From Micromonosporaceae bacterium (lineage in GTDB: Bacteria; Actinomycetota; Actinomycetes; Mycobacteriales; Micromonosporaceae): 59,175 bases of DNA. The position numbers and the translations under genes were made by a program. This document shows positions 1 to 9,132 of this stretch, one piece after another. The notes below the pieces were generated by a model. It was not told the origin of the DNA and did not search any database. It saw only the letters and a list, made by a program, of their open reading frames with translations. Each line of letters starts with the position of its first letter. Position 1 is the first letter of the stretch. The DNA lies in assembly GCA_020027875.1 (NCBI GenBank), contig JAHRHA010000020.1, positions 1-59,175 on the forward strand, given 5' to 3'.

Positions 1-644
1 CGCAGCGTGGTGGCGGTCCACCGGGCCGCCTTGTCGATCAGCCGGGCCGCGACCGCCCGGGCCTTGTCATCATCGAGGCGGCTCAACGCCTCGGAGAACG
101 CCCGGGCCCGATACAGGTCGATACGGCCGGCGGCCAACGCGGCGTAGACCACCGGCAGCCGCTCGGTCAGATCCTGCGCGAGCAACACCTGATCCTCGGC
201 GCCGCTGCGCGACCAGACCAGGGTGAACGCCACCTGATCCGCGCTGAACTCGCCCAGCTCGCGCACCCGCTCCAGCGAATCCTCGGCCGCATCGTAGGGC
301 GAGTAGGCACACTCGAGCATGTCGGCCAACAACGCGGCCTGCTCGAAGGCCACCTGCCGGGCCCGGGCCCGGGCCAGCACATGCAGATCCGCGCTGGCTA
401 CCCGGGTCCGGTCCACCGACGCCAACGCCACCGCCAAAGCCGAGGGCGGGGCAGGACCAGTCTGACCAGGGGTGGAGCTTCGTAGTGCTGGGATCCTGGC
501 CGCCGAGTGGCAGGGGAGAGGTCGGCACCGGGCCCGAACCCGCGACCGCGCCAGCCGGAGAGGATTCCCGGTCCGCGACCGGCGTAACCAACAGCCCGGC
601 CCCGCCTGAGTCGACGGCTTGGCCGGAATCATCGTCCACGACAT
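1..644 (-). CDS. DUF222 (13E12-type) protein, probable HNH endonuclease, partial at left edge
   Basis: The minus-strand frame is open from an ATG at 644 to the window edge. From about position 455 leftward it reads as a DUF222 domain, with characteristic stretches such as LAVALASVDRTRV, ARARQVAFEQAALLADM and AALAAGRIDLYRARAF. In this family DUF222 is usually followed by a C-terminal HNH nuclease, which would lie outside the window. The first ~60 residues in this frame are Arg-rich and unconvincing. The alternative frame starting at 639 (MDDDSGQAVDSGGAGLLV) looks more like the acidic, Gly/Pro-rich N-termini of these proteins. A frameshift near 450-480, either real or an assembly error, is therefore possible. 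Domain call confident; start and intactness uncertain. Confidence 0.65.
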   Translation of the reverse strand, partial: MSWTMIPAKPSTQAGPGCWLRRSRTGNPLRLARSRVRARCRPLPCHSAARIPALRSSTPGQTGPAPPSALAVALASVDRTRVASADLHVLARARARQVAFEQAALLADMLECAYSPYDAAEDSLERVRELGEFSADQVAFTLVWSRSGAEDQVLLAQDLTERLPVVYAALAAGRIDLYRARAFSEALSRLDDDKARAVAARLIDKAARWTATTL

Positions 645-886
645 TGCCCTAAGCCCGGGTTGGGAGGGGTCGGCGGACGCTGGTTGGACGGCGCGCCATA
701 CGACGAGGAAGACGACTCGCAGCCCGGGTTTGGCTGCGTCATTGTACGGCGGATAGCTGCTCGCCGAGGCCATCTGCCGCCCTATCGGCGACTCACGGGG
801 TGCGTGGGTGGGTGCGGTAGGATGCCGCCGATGGACTCGGCGGCCCGTGGATATGGGGCTACGTAGGCCGAGGCGGAGGGACGGCC

Positions 887-2551
887 ATGACGGATCCTAG
901 TGTTAAGATCATTTTCTTGGGCGGTCTGGGGGAGGTTGGGCGAAACTGCGCATGCATTGAGGTCAACGGTCGGCTCATCATGGTCGATTGTGGGGTTCTC
1001 TTTCCTGAATTAGATATGCTGGGAATTGATCTCGTACTTCCCGATTTCTCATTCGTACGCGAAAACGCTCACCGATTAGATGGGCTCGTCCTTACGCACG
1101 GGCACGAGGACCACATCGGTGCTATCGCATATCTTCTTCGTAACGTCGATTCGCTCGATATCTACGGTTCCCCGCTCGCCATTGAGTTCGCCCGCGGGCG
1201 GGTGGTCGAGCACGGCCTGGCCGGGAAAGCGAACTTCATCGCGGTCAGCGACAACGAGATCCGCGACCTCGGCAGCGTGCAGGTCGAGTTCATCCCGGTC
1301 ACCCACTCCGTTCCGGAGGCCTTCGCGCTCGCCATCCACACCCCGTTGGGCGTCATTCTGCACACCGGTGATTTTAAGATCGACCACACGCCGGTCGATG
1401 GCCGAAAGACCAACCTCGCCCGCATCGGGGAGATCGCCAACACGGTAGGTGTCAAGCTTCTATTGTCGGACTCCACCAAGGCCGAGGAGCCCGGCTTCTC
1501 CGACTCTGAGTCGTCGATCAAACAGAGCCTGGGCGACGTCATCACTCAGCATCCTGGGCGGGTCATCGCGGCCTCATTCGCGAGCCATATCCACCGGATC
1601 CAGCAGCTCGCCGATGTGGCCGTCGACTCCGGTCGCTACATCGCGGTGCTGGGCCGGTCGATGAAGCGGAACATATCGATCGCCCGCCAACTCGGCGCCT
1701 TGAAGATTCCGGAAGACCGTCTCATCGATATCGAGCAGACGGAGGGCCTGCGCCCACGCGAGGTGCTGGTCGTGTCGACCGGCAGTCAGGGTGAGCCGAT
1801 GTCGGCCCTGTCCCTGATGGCGGCCGGAGAGAACCGGTGGATCACCCTGTACGAGGACGACCTCGTCCTGCTCTCGAGCCATGCCGTACCTGGCAACGAG
1901 ACTGCGGTCGGACGCGTCATCGACAAGCTGATGCGAAAGGGAGTGCGGGTCGTGCACTCCGCCATCGCCAAGGTGCACGTCTCCGGTCACGGCCGGCAGG
2001 GCGACCTGAGCACTATGATGTCCGTCGCCCGTCCCCAGAACATGATACCGGTGCACGGCGAGTACCGGCACATGTGGCACAACGCCGATCTCGCCATGCG
2101 CATGGGGCTGCCCAAGTCCAATGTGCTGATCTGCCAGGACGGCGACGTCGTCGAGCTCACCGATTCGACCATCGCCGTCGTGGACAAGGTGCCAGCCGGC
2201 TACACCTATGTGGACGGCACGGTCGGGGATGTGGTCGAAGAGGTCATCCGCGACCGGCAGGTTCTCGCCGAAGAGGGCCTGGTTGTCCTCGTGCTCACCG
2301 TGGACGCCAAGTCAGGCAAGATCCTCTACGGCCCGGAGATCGTGACCAAGGGCTGGATCCACGCGCCCGAGGCGGAGGAACTGCTCGACGAGGCGCGTCA
2401 AGCAGTGGCCGCCGCTCTCGAGGGCATCGAGACAGAGGGCGTGTACGACCCCGAGATCTTCCGGCGCCGGGCGCGGCGGGCGCTGGGCAAGTTCGTCGCC
2501 GAACGGACCCGCCGCCGGCCGATGATCGTCCCAGTCGTGACGGAGGTCTAG
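887..2551 (+). CDS. rnj: Ribonuclease J
   Basis: 554 aa, full length for RNase J. It is a metallo-beta-lactamase/beta-CASP ribonuclease with 5'-3' exo- and endonuclease activity in mRNA decay and rRNA maturation, acting in the cytoplasm. The zinc motif HGHEDH is at residues 71-76. Further metal and beta-CASP motifs are visible: HTGDFK, SGHGRQGD and PVHGEYRH. The C-terminal part is RNase J-like. The ATG at 887 follows GGAGGGA about 5 nt upstream and gives the usual N-terminus (KIIFLGGLGEVGRN). Roughly the first 90 codons use A/T-rich codons, including TTA at 1010 and 1076, and then usage switches abruptly to G/C-rich. It is convergent with the SDR gene downstream. Confidence 0.95.
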   Translation: MTDPSVKIIFLGGLGEVGRNCACIEVNGRLIMVDCGVLFPELDMLGIDLVLPDFSFVRENAHRLDGLVLTHGHEDHIGAIAYLLRNVDSLDIYGSPLAIEFARGRVVEHGLAGKANFIAVSDNEIRDLGSVQVEFIPVTHSVPEAFALAIHTPLGVILHTGDFKIDHTPVDGRKTNLARIGEIANTVGVKLLLSDSTKAEEPGFSDSESSIKQSLGDVITQHPGRVIAASFASHIHRIQQLADVAVDSGRYIAVLGRSMKRNISIARQLGALKIPEDRLIDIEQTEGLRPREVLVVSTGSQGEPMSALSLMAAGENRWITLYEDDLVLLSSHAVPGNETAVGRVIDKLMRKGVRVVHSAIAKVHVSGHGRQGDLSTMMSVARPQNMIPVHGEYRHMWHNADLAMRMGLPKSNVLICQDGDVVELTDSTIAVVDKVPAGYTYVDGTVGDVVEEVIRDRQVLAEEGLVVLVLTVDAKSGKILYGPEIVTKGWIHAPEAEELLDEARQAVAAALEGIETEGVYDPEIFRRRARRALGKFVAERTRRRPMIVPVVTEV

Positions 2552-2567
2552 CCCGCCGGTCACACGG

Positions 2568-2611
2568 TGCGCTAGCTCCAATGTTGATATGCGCTGGCTC
2601 CAATGTGGAGG
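2568..2611. repeat. 22-bp direct repeat, two copies
   Basis: Two adjacent 22-bp units (2568-2589 and 2590-2611) share TGCGCT(A/G)GCTCCAATGT. They fill the gap between the converging ends of RNase J and the SDR gene. No clear hairpin with a U-tract is present, so the function is unknown. Confidence 0.6.
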
Positions 2612-3481
2612 TCAGCCACGCTGGGCGGCCTCCTGCTCAAGCTGCTGGCACCTTCGCTCGAGGTCGACGATCGGACCGCGGTCCCGGGTCTTGGCCTCCT
2701 GTTCCTTGCGCGCGGCGAAGTACTTGCCGGTGACACCGTCGAGTTCAGGGGCGGCCGCGACCCATACTGGTGTGTCCGCTCCCTTCTCGGGCGAGACGCC
2801 AAAGAGCCGTAGGGACAGATTGATCATGGTCGCCCGGAAGCCGTGCGCATTCTGATTGAAGTCCGTCTTCACAAAACCCGGTGCCGCCGTGTTCGCTGTG
2901 ACGCCGGTCCCGGCGAGCCGCGAGGCCAACCCCCAGGTGAGCATCGACAGGGCTTGCTTGGACTGCCCGTACGCCTTGGAGCCGTCGTACGGGCGCCGGG
3001 TGAACTGCAGGTCCGTGGCGTCGTAGTTGCCCTGGATCGAGGAGACCACGTTCACCACGCGGCTCCGCGAGGGCGTGCGGAGCGGATCAAGCAGCAGTTC
3101 GGCGAGCAGGTGCGGGCCGAGGACGTTCGTGGCGAAGGTGAGCTCAAGCCCGTCCGGGCTCTCCCTACGGTCGGTGAACCAGGCGCCGGCGTTGTTGATG
3201 AGCACGTGCAGCTCGCCGAAGCGCTTGGTGAAGGCGGCGGCGAACTCCCGGATCGAGGACTGCCTGGCGACGTCGAGCCTCATCACCGACACAGGACCGG
3301 CCGCGCCGGCGCCGATGTCGGCTCGCGCCCTCTCCCCACGGTCCGGGTTGCGCGCACCGATCACCACGGTCGCGCCCATGCCAGCTAACGCTCGCGCGAT
3401 CTCCTTGCCGATGCCCCCGGTCGCCCCGGTGACCACCGCGATCGAGTTGGACATGTTGACGTCGAGTGGTGTGGCCATCAT
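2612..3481 (-). CDS. Short-chain dehydrogenase/reductase
   Basis: 289 aa NAD(P)-dependent oxidoreductase of the classical/extended SDR type (retinol-dehydrogenase-like in length). The Rossmann motif TGATGGIG is at residues 18-25, NNAG at 96-99 and the catalytic YGQSK at 171-175. The start at 3481 has an alternative ATG nine codons in (MSNSIAVVTG), which would be closer to the family N-terminus. It is transcribed divergently from an AraC-family regulator across about 100 bp, so that regulator is its likely controller. The substrate cannot be read from sequence. Confidence 0.9.
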   Translation of the reverse strand: MMATPLDVNMSNSIAVVTGATGGIGKEIARALAGMGATVVIGARNPDRGERARADIGAGAAGPVSVMRLDVARQSSIREFAAAFTKRFGELHVLINNAGAWFTDRRESPDGLELTFATNVLGPHLLAELLLDPLRTPSRSRVVNVVSSIQGNYDATDLQFTRRPYDGSKAYGQSKQALSMLTWGLASRLAGTGVTANTAAPGFVKTDFNQNAHGFRATMINLSLRLFGVSPEKGADTPVWVAAAPELDGVTGKYFAARKEQEAKTRDRGPIVDLERRCQQLEQEAAQRG

Positions 3482-3544
3482 CGTCCCCTTCCGTCGTTGA
3501 CATCATGTCGCCCGCGCACGTGGACTTTCCATGTGTCGACCTCC

Positions 3545-3555
3545 ACAATTATTGT
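3545..3555. promoter_or_regulatory. AT-rich 11-bp palindrome in the SDR/AraC divergent promoter
   Basis: ACAATTATTGT is a perfect palindrome in an otherwise GC-rich stretch, 23 bp before the AraC-type start codon. It sits where a divergent promoter or operator is expected. It could be a regulator site or simply part of a -10 region; the sequence alone does not decide. Confidence 0.35.
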
Positions 3556-3577
3556 CTGAGCGTCCAGGGAGGTCGCG

Positions 3578-4567
3578 ATGGACGTACTGTCGGACATGCT
3601 GAGTACGGTTCGGTTGAAGAGCACTGTCTTCACCCAGACCCAGTTGACCGCGCCGTGGGGGATTAGGGCCGACGGGCGGGACCACTTCGCGTTTCACGTC
3701 ATCACGCGCGGCCGTGGCGTGCTCGACGTCGACGGACTGCCGCCGGTCGACGTGGAGGCGGGCGACGTGGTCGTTGTCGCGCCCGGGCGGACCCACTCGC
3801 TGCGGGACCGGCGCGAGAGCCCGGCGCGCGATCTGATGGAGCTGTTGTCATCCGGTGCGTTCGATCGTCGTACGGGCACCGCCCCCGCCGGCGAGGCGGG
3901 CCCCACAACGCATCTTATCTGTGGCTGCTTCCGGTTCGAGGACATGCGGCACAACGTGTTGATGTCAGCGCTCCCCACGATGATCCACACACGCGAGATG
4001 AGCAGCGACGTCGGGCCCTGGCTGGCGCAGACGATCAAACTGCTGGCGTACGAGTCCTTGGCCGAGCGGCCCGGCATGGCGACGGTGGTGGACCGGCTCT
4101 GCGACGCGATGTTCGTCTATATCTTGCGCAGTCACCTGGTCGCGGTGCCCGCGCAGGATCCGAACTGGCTCCGCGCGCTGGTCGAGCCACAGATCGGCTC
4201 GGCGCTCCGGTTTATGCACGAGGACCCGAGCGCGGACTGGACCGTGGCGACGCTGGCCACCCGGGTGGCGATGTCACGGTCGGCCTTCGCGGCCCGGTTC
4301 ACTCAGTTCGTGGGTGAGTCGCCGATGCAGTACCTGTCCCGGTGGCGATTGCAGAAGGCGGCCGCGCTGCTGCGTGCCGGCGACGTCGACATCGCCGACG
4401 TGGCAGCGCGCGTGGGCTACGAGTCGCCGGCCGCGTTCAGCAAGGCGTTCAAACGCACGATAGGCGTGGCGCCGGGCGCGTATCGCCGCGGCGGGTCGCA
4501 ACTGTCCACGGCTCGACAGCCTGCTCCCGGGCGCAATCTTCAGCCGGCGTTCAGGGGATCGGTATAG
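3578..4567 (+). CDS. AraC-family transcriptional regulator with cupin sensor domain
   Basis: 329 aa. The N-terminal half is a Cupin_6-type ligand domain (VDVEAGDVVVVAPGRTHSLRD). The last ~100 residues carry the double helix-turn-helix of AraC/XylS proteins, with SRSAFAARFTQFVGESPMQYL and the second-HTH signature YESPAAFSKAFKRTIGVAPGAYR. A good ribosome site (AGGGAGG) precedes the ATG at 3578. Regulators of this class often sit divergent from an oxidoreductase and control it, as this one does with the SDR at 2612-3481. An ABC exporter gene begins 10 bp after its stop, so read-through control of that operon is also possible. Confidence 0.9.
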   Translation: MDVLSDMLSTVRLKSTVFTQTQLTAPWGIRADGRDHFAFHVITRGRGVLDVDGLPPVDVEAGDVVVVAPGRTHSLRDRRESPARDLMELLSSGAFDRRTGTAPAGEAGPTTHLICGCFRFEDMRHNVLMSALPTMIHTREMSSDVGPWLAQTIKLLAYESLAERPGMATVVDRLCDAMFVYILRSHLVAVPAQDPNWLRALVEPQIGSALRFMHEDPSADWTVATLATRVAMSRSAFAARFTQFVGESPMQYLSRWRLQKAAALLRAGDVDIADVAARVGYESPAAFSKAFKRTIGVAPGAYRRGGSQLSTARQPAPGRNLQPAFRGSV

Positions 4568-4577
4568 CGTGCCGGTC

Positions 4578-5543
4578 ATGGCCATCGTCACGCTCGACGC
4601 CCGGGGACTCACCAAGCGGTTCGGTGCCCGCACCGCCGTGGAGGAGGTGAGCTTCACCGCGCGGCAGGGCGAGGTCGTGGGGTTGCTCGGTCCCAATGGC
4701 GCGGGCAAGACCACGACGATCAGGCTGCTCACGACCGTTCTGTCACCGACCAGTGGGGAGTTCTCGGTTGACGGGATCCCGTCCGACCAGCCAGCGCGGA
4801 TCCGGCAGCGGGTGGGCGTGCTGCCCGAGAGCGCCGGTTATCCCGCCCACCAGACCGGCACGGAGTTCCTGCGCTACCACGCCCGGCTGTTCGGCTTGCC
4901 GCGTCGAGACGCGACGACGGTGGCCGAGCGCCTGCTGACGGAGGTCGGTCTGGCCGAGCGCGCCGGGTCGCGGATCTCCACGTACAGCCGTGGGATGCGA
5001 CAGCGCCTGGGCATCGCGCGCGCTCTGGTGAACGACCCGGCGGTGGTCTTTCTCGACGAGCCGACGCTGGGACTCGACCCGGCCGGGCAGCGCCAGGTGC
5101 TGGGGATCGTGCGCGACGCGGCGCAACGCAGGGGCGCCACCGTCATCCTCAGCACGCACACGCTGCCCGAGGTCGAGGAGATCTGTTCCAGCGTGTTGAT
5201 CCTTGACCGGGGGAGGATCCTGACCTTCGGCACGGTGAGCGAGGTGACCCGCGCCGTCGCAGTGTCGCGCTCTGGCCAGCTGCGCGTGCCGATCGACTCC
5301 GTGGGCCGGGCCGCGGCAGCGCTCGCCCGCGTCGCCGGCCTGACCGTCGAGGTGACCGACGAACGACCCGATGTACTCCGGATTACGCTGACCGGCCGGG
5401 TCGAGTCCGACCGTGGCGATGCCGGCATGAACGAGGCGCTGCGGGCGGTGCTCGCCGCCGACGTGCCGGTGCTGTCCTTCGACGTAGAGGGCGCGCGGCT
5501 CAGCGACGCGTTCCTCGCGATGACCGAGGAGAGTCAGCGATGA
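4578..5543 (+). CDS. ABC transporter ATP-binding protein
   Basis: About 321 aa from the ATG at 4578; an in-frame GTG at 4569 is an alternative start. Walker A GPNGAGKTT lies near residue 40, the ABC signature is YSRGMRQRLGIAR, and Walker B is VVFLDEPTLGLDP. The C-terminal ~100 residues form the accessory domain seen in CcmA/DrrA-type export ATPases. It is followed at once by an ABC-2 permease and a small membrane protein, giving a three-gene export operon. The substrate is unknown. Confidence 0.93.
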   Translation: MAIVTLDARGLTKRFGARTAVEEVSFTARQGEVVGLLGPNGAGKTTTIRLLTTVLSPTSGEFSVDGIPSDQPARIRQRVGVLPESAGYPAHQTGTEFLRYHARLFGLPRRDATTVAERLLTEVGLAERAGSRISTYSRGMRQRLGIARALVNDPAVVFLDEPTLGLDPAGQRQVLGIVRDAAQRRGATVILSTHTLPEVEEICSSVLILDRGRILTFGTVSEVTRAVAVSRSGQLRVPIDSVGRAAAALARVAGLTVEVTDERPDVLRITLTGRVESDRGDAGMNEALRAVLAADVPVLSFDVEGARLSDAFLAMTEESQR

Positions 5544-5556
5544 ACGGGGTTCAGCG

Positions 5557-6390
5557 ATGACCGCGACCGTTGCGGAAGACCGCGGCGACACCGGTCTGCG
5601 GGCCGGTGCCGGTAGGGGTCCAGGGTGGACGGTCGTCGCCGGCCAGGAGTGCCGTGACCTCTGGTTGAGCGGCCGGGCTCCGGTGCTGCTCCTCGTCTTC
5701 AGCGTGCTGCTGAGCGCGGTCACGTACCTCGCCGCGACCAACCAGATTCTCAACTTCCTCGAACAGCGGGAGGCGGTGAACCTCACCGTGCAGATCGCGG
5801 TGGCCGTCGGCGTGCTGGTCACCCTTGTCGTGAGCGCTGACGCCATCAGCGGCGAACGTGAGCGCGGGACGCTGGAGAGTTTGCTGCTGACGCCGGTGTC
5901 GCGACGTGCCATCGTCATGGGCAAGCTGGCCGCCGCGCTGTCCCTCTGGCTGGCCGCATTCCTGGTGAGTGTCCCGTACGTGTGGGTGCTCGGACGGGGA
6001 GTGTCGGTGGTCGGCCCGGCGCTCACGCTGGGGCTCATGGTCGGTACGCTGCTCGCCGTGGCGCTCGCCGCGTTCGGCCTGATCGTCAGCGCCCTATCGA
6101 GCTCAAATAAGTTCAGTCTCGCGGTGAGTTTCTTCGTGCTGCTGGCCCTCTTCGCGCCGACCCAGCTGCCGACTATGGCGTCGAGCCCGCTGGGCAACGT
6201 TCTGGTCCGGGTCAATCCGGTCGGGGCGGGACTGCATTACCTCAGCGCGGTACTGGTCACCGGACACAGCTGGACGCGGGATCTGTCGTACCTTGTCTCA
6301 CCCGTCCTGACCGCCGTTGTGGCCACCACCGTGCTCCTCGTGGCCGCTCCGCGGATCGTGCGCCTCATCGGTGGGGTGAGCGGAGAATGA
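5557..6390 (+). CDS. ABC-2 type transporter permease
   Basis: 277 aa with about six hydrophobic segments. The soluble stretch AISGERERGTLESLLLTPVSRR is the signature of ABC-2/NatB-type permeases, although here it is only described by its ends (AISGERERG to TPVSRR). It starts 14 bp after the ATPase gene and overlaps the next gene by ATGA. It is the membrane partner of the ATPase at 4578-5543. Confidence 0.9.
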   Translation: MTATVAEDRGDTGLRAGAGRGPGWTVVAGQECRDLWLSGRAPVLLLVFSVLLSAVTYLAATNQILNFLEQREAVNLTVQIAVAVGVLVTLVVSADAISGERERGTLESLLLTPVSRRAIVMGKLAAALSLWLAAFLVSVPYVWVLGRGVSVVGPALTLGLMVGTLLAVALAAFGLIVSALSSSNKFSLAVSFFVLLALFAPTQLPTMASSPLGNVLVRVNPVGAGLHYLSAVLVTGHSWTRDLSYLVSPVLTAVVATTVLLVAAPRIVRLIGGVSGE

Positions 6391-6893
6391 CGCCACTCGT
6401 CGTACTCGCCGGAATGTTGCTGGCGCTGTTGGCTCCGAGCACGATCGAGGTGACGTTGGACCAGAGTCAGATCTCCGCGGCGGTCGGCGACACGCTGACT
6501 CTCGAGTCAAGCATCGTCAACAACGGCCCGCTGCCGACCGACCCGCTCGTGGCGCACCTAAACGTGGCCAGTTTGGACGGGTCCTATGTGGACCTCGAGG
6601 ACTGGTCCGCGGACGTCACCCGCTCAATCGCCTCGCTGGCGCCGGGCAGTCGTACGTCGCTGTCCTGGGAGTTCCAGGCTGTCAACACCGGCAGCTTCGA
6701 CGTCTACGTCGTGGTATTGCCCAACGGCACAACTACGGTCGGCCCCCTGGTCGCGAGCCCGCCGGTGCACGTCACCGTAGCGGGGCGCCGCACCCTCTCG
6801 GCCGGCGGAGCGCTGCCGGTCGTCATCGTGATCCCGGTCCTCCTCGGCCTGGCGGCCGCCGCCACGCTCTACCGCGCCAGACGCTCCGCCTGA
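6387..6893 (+). CDS. CARDB-like extracytoplasmic protein with C-terminal membrane anchor
   Basis: 168 aa. It has an N-terminal hydrophobic signal or anchor (LVVLAGMLLALLAP) and then a beta-rich ~110-residue domain resembling CARDB/Ig-like folds (GDTLTLESSIVNNGPLPTD and LSWEFQAVNTGSFDVYVVV). A C-terminal transmembrane helix is followed by Arg residues (TLYRARRSA). It is translationally coupled to the permease through ATGA. It is probably an accessory subunit of this exporter displayed outside the membrane; the specific role is unknown. Confidence 0.75.
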   Translation: MTPLVVLAGMLLALLAPSTIEVTLDQSQISAAVGDTLTLESSIVNNGPLPTDPLVAHLNVASLDGSYVDLEDWSADVTRSIASLAPGSRTSLSWEFQAVNTGSFDVYVVVLPNGTTTVGPLVASPPVHVTVAGRRTLSAGGALPVVIVIPVLLGLAAAATLYRARRSA

Positions 6894-7074
6894 CGCGAGG
6901 CTGCAACCCCTTAGGGGGGGCGCCGGAGTTTTCACAGCGTTTTTTCAGGGTTTGCGTGGCACGCGTGATGTGGCCGGATCGGATCCGTTCTGCCTAAGGT
7001 TGAGATGATTCACCCCGACTGAACGCCGGTCCACATACAACACGGCCGAGGTCGGCTTTCTGGAAGGTACGTGA

Positions 7075-9117
7075 ATGCAACCCCCACCTCCCGCCGCCCT
7101 CGCCATCGCTGTCGCGAAGCCTGGCTTGGCGGCCGCCATCATCGGCGCGTCCGGCGTGGTCGCAGCTCAAGCGGTCACCGGGGTGCAGCCGTTCCCGCAA
7201 CACATCCCGATGGAGTTCTGGGTGCTGGCCGCGTTGGCGGTGATCGCCGACCTGCGCCCCTTCCCGGTGCCGGGGACCAGGCGGCGGGTGGCCACCATCT
7301 TCCTGTCGATCTGTTTCACGTTTGCGATCATGCTATTGTGGGGCGCGGGGCCCGCGATCGCTGTGCAGACGGTCGCCGTCACGGGCGCCGCGCTGCGGCA
7401 GCGCCTCAGCGTCGCGCGCACAGTGTTCATCGTTGGTCGGTTCGTACTCGCGCTTGTCGCGGCCGACGCGGTGCTCGATCTGTTCGGCCCGCCGCCCTTC
7501 GCGCTCGGGATCCGGGTCGACCGCGCTGACGTACTCGCGGTCGTCGTGGCCGCGGCGGTGTGGTTCGCGGTGAACTACCTGATCCTTGCGATCGGGATCC
7601 GGTTGCGCTACGGCAGTGGCCTGCGCCAGGTGTTCACCCGTACCTTCGGCTACGAACTGCTGTCCACCGGCGCCCTGCTGCTGCTCGCACCGTTGCTGGT
7701 GAGCGCACCCACCGGCTGGGTGATCCTGCTGGTGCTGGTGCCGGTGTTCGCGGTCAACCAGATGGCACGGCTGTCGAGCGACCAGGAGGAGCAAATCCGA
7801 CTCGATCCGTTGACCGGGCTGCTCAGCCGCCGCGCGCTGCGAACCGAGGTGGACGAGCTGGTTGCCGCGGAAGTGCGGCGACGAGTCGGTGGCGACGCCA
7901 CGAACACATTCGCCTTACTCGTGCTGGATCTCGACAAATTCAAGGACGTTAACGACGCACTGGGCCACGCGGTCGGCGACCGGTTGTTAGCCGACGTGGC
8001 TCGCAGGATCTCCGCGGCGGTGCGCCACAGCGACATGGTCGGCCGGCTCGGCGGGGACGAATTCGCCGTCATCGCCCCCGACGTGCCCGATGTCGCTGCC
8101 GCACGCAGCCTCGCCGCGAAGATTGCCCGAGCGCTCAATGCGCCGTCCTACCTGGATGGTCTGCCGCTCGACGTCAGCGCCTCGATCGGCGTGGCCCTCT
8201 GCCCAGAGCACGGCCGTGACTTCACCACCCTTATGCGCCACGCGGACGTCGCGATGTACGACGCGAAGCGACGCGGCGATGCGATCGCGGCCTACGCCCC
8301 GGATTCCGACCACAACTCGGCCGAGCGGTTGAGCCTTCTCGCCGATCTGCGCATCGCGCTCGAGGATCCCGACCACGCCAGCGAGATCGAGTTCCACTAC
8401 CAGCCGCAGGTTGCGATCAAGACGGGCAGCGTGGTCGGCGTTGAGGCGCTCGTGCGCTGGCGGACCCCCGAGCGGGGGCTGGTGGCCGCGGACGAGCTCG
8501 TCCGCGCTGCCGAGCACAGTGCGGTCATGCGCCTGCTGACCCTACGCGCCGTCGACGACGTCGTTGGGCAGCTGGCGGCGTGGAACTCGGAGGGGATCAA
8601 CCTACGCGCATCGATCAACGTCAGCGTGCGGGATCTGCACACCGCGGACATCGTTGACCATCTCGACGACACGTTGCGACGCCATGCTGTCGGCGCCGAC
8701 CAACTCGAGGTCGAGATTACCGAGACGGCGTTGATGGCCGATCCGCAGCGCGTACTCACAACCGTGCACCAACTGGCGGACCTCGGTGTCGCGTTGTCAC
8801 TGGACGACTTCGGCACCGGATACTCGTCGCTGCTCCATCTGCGCCGTCTCCCGCTCGCCGAGGTAAAGATCGACCGCTCGTTCGTCCAGAGAATGGCGGC
8901 CGACCCGGACGATGAGGCCATCGTCCGCTCCATCATCGACCTGTCCAACGCACTCGGGCTACGGGTTGTCGCGGAGGGGGTCGAAGATGACATGACCAGT
9001 CGGTTGCTCGCGGACGCTGGCTGCGACATCGGTCAGGGTTGGCACTACGCGCGCCCGATGCCCGCCGCCGAGCTGACCGGGTGGCTAGCTCGACGCCGGC
9101 GCGGAACCGCGCCGTGA
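7075..9117 (+). CDS. Membrane GGDEF-EAL protein (c-di-GMP synthesis/hydrolysis)
   Basis: 680 aa. The N-terminal ~230 residues hold six or more membrane helices (MASE-like sensor). Next comes a diguanylate cyclase domain with intact GGDEF (RLGGDEFAVI) and an upstream RHSD, which fits the RxxD inhibitory site. Then comes an EAL phosphodiesterase domain with EALVRW, the DDFGTGYSS loop and KIDRSFV. Both active centres look intact, so the protein may act in either direction. It stands alone, with a palindromic element directly downstream. Confidence 0.93.
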   Translation: MQPPPPAALAIAVAKPGLAAAIIGASGVVAAQAVTGVQPFPQHIPMEFWVLAALAVIADLRPFPVPGTRRRVATIFLSICFTFAIMLLWGAGPAIAVQTVAVTGAALRQRLSVARTVFIVGRFVLALVAADAVLDLFGPPPFALGIRVDRADVLAVVVAAAVWFAVNYLILAIGIRLRYGSGLRQVFTRTFGYELLSTGALLLLAPLLVSAPTGWVILLVLVPVFAVNQMARLSSDQEEQIRLDPLTGLLSRRALRTEVDELVAAEVRRRVGGDATNTFALLVLDLDKFKDVNDALGHAVGDRLLADVARRISAAVRHSDMVGRLGGDEFAVIAPDVPDVAAARSLAAKIARALNAPSYLDGLPLDVSASIGVALCPEHGRDFTTLMRHADVAMYDAKRRGDAIAAYAPDSDHNSAERLSLLADLRIALEDPDHASEIEFHYQPQVAIKTGSVVGVEALVRWRTPERGLVAADELVRAAEHSAVMRLLTLRAVDDVVGQLAAWNSEGINLRASINVSVRDLHTADIVDHLDDTLRRHAVGADQLEVEITETALMADPQRVLTTVHQLADLGVALSLDDFGTGYSSLLHLRRLPLAEVKIDRSFVQRMAADPDDEAIVRSIIDLSNALGLRVVAEGVEDDMTSRLLADAGCDIGQGWHYARPMPAAELTGWLARRRRGTAP

Positions 9118-9132
9118 CGTCGCGGCGGCTGG

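Noticed and set aside
6900-6925. Terminator after the CARDB-like gene
   Set aside because: Only a short CCCCT/AGGGG stem without a U-tract; too weak to call.
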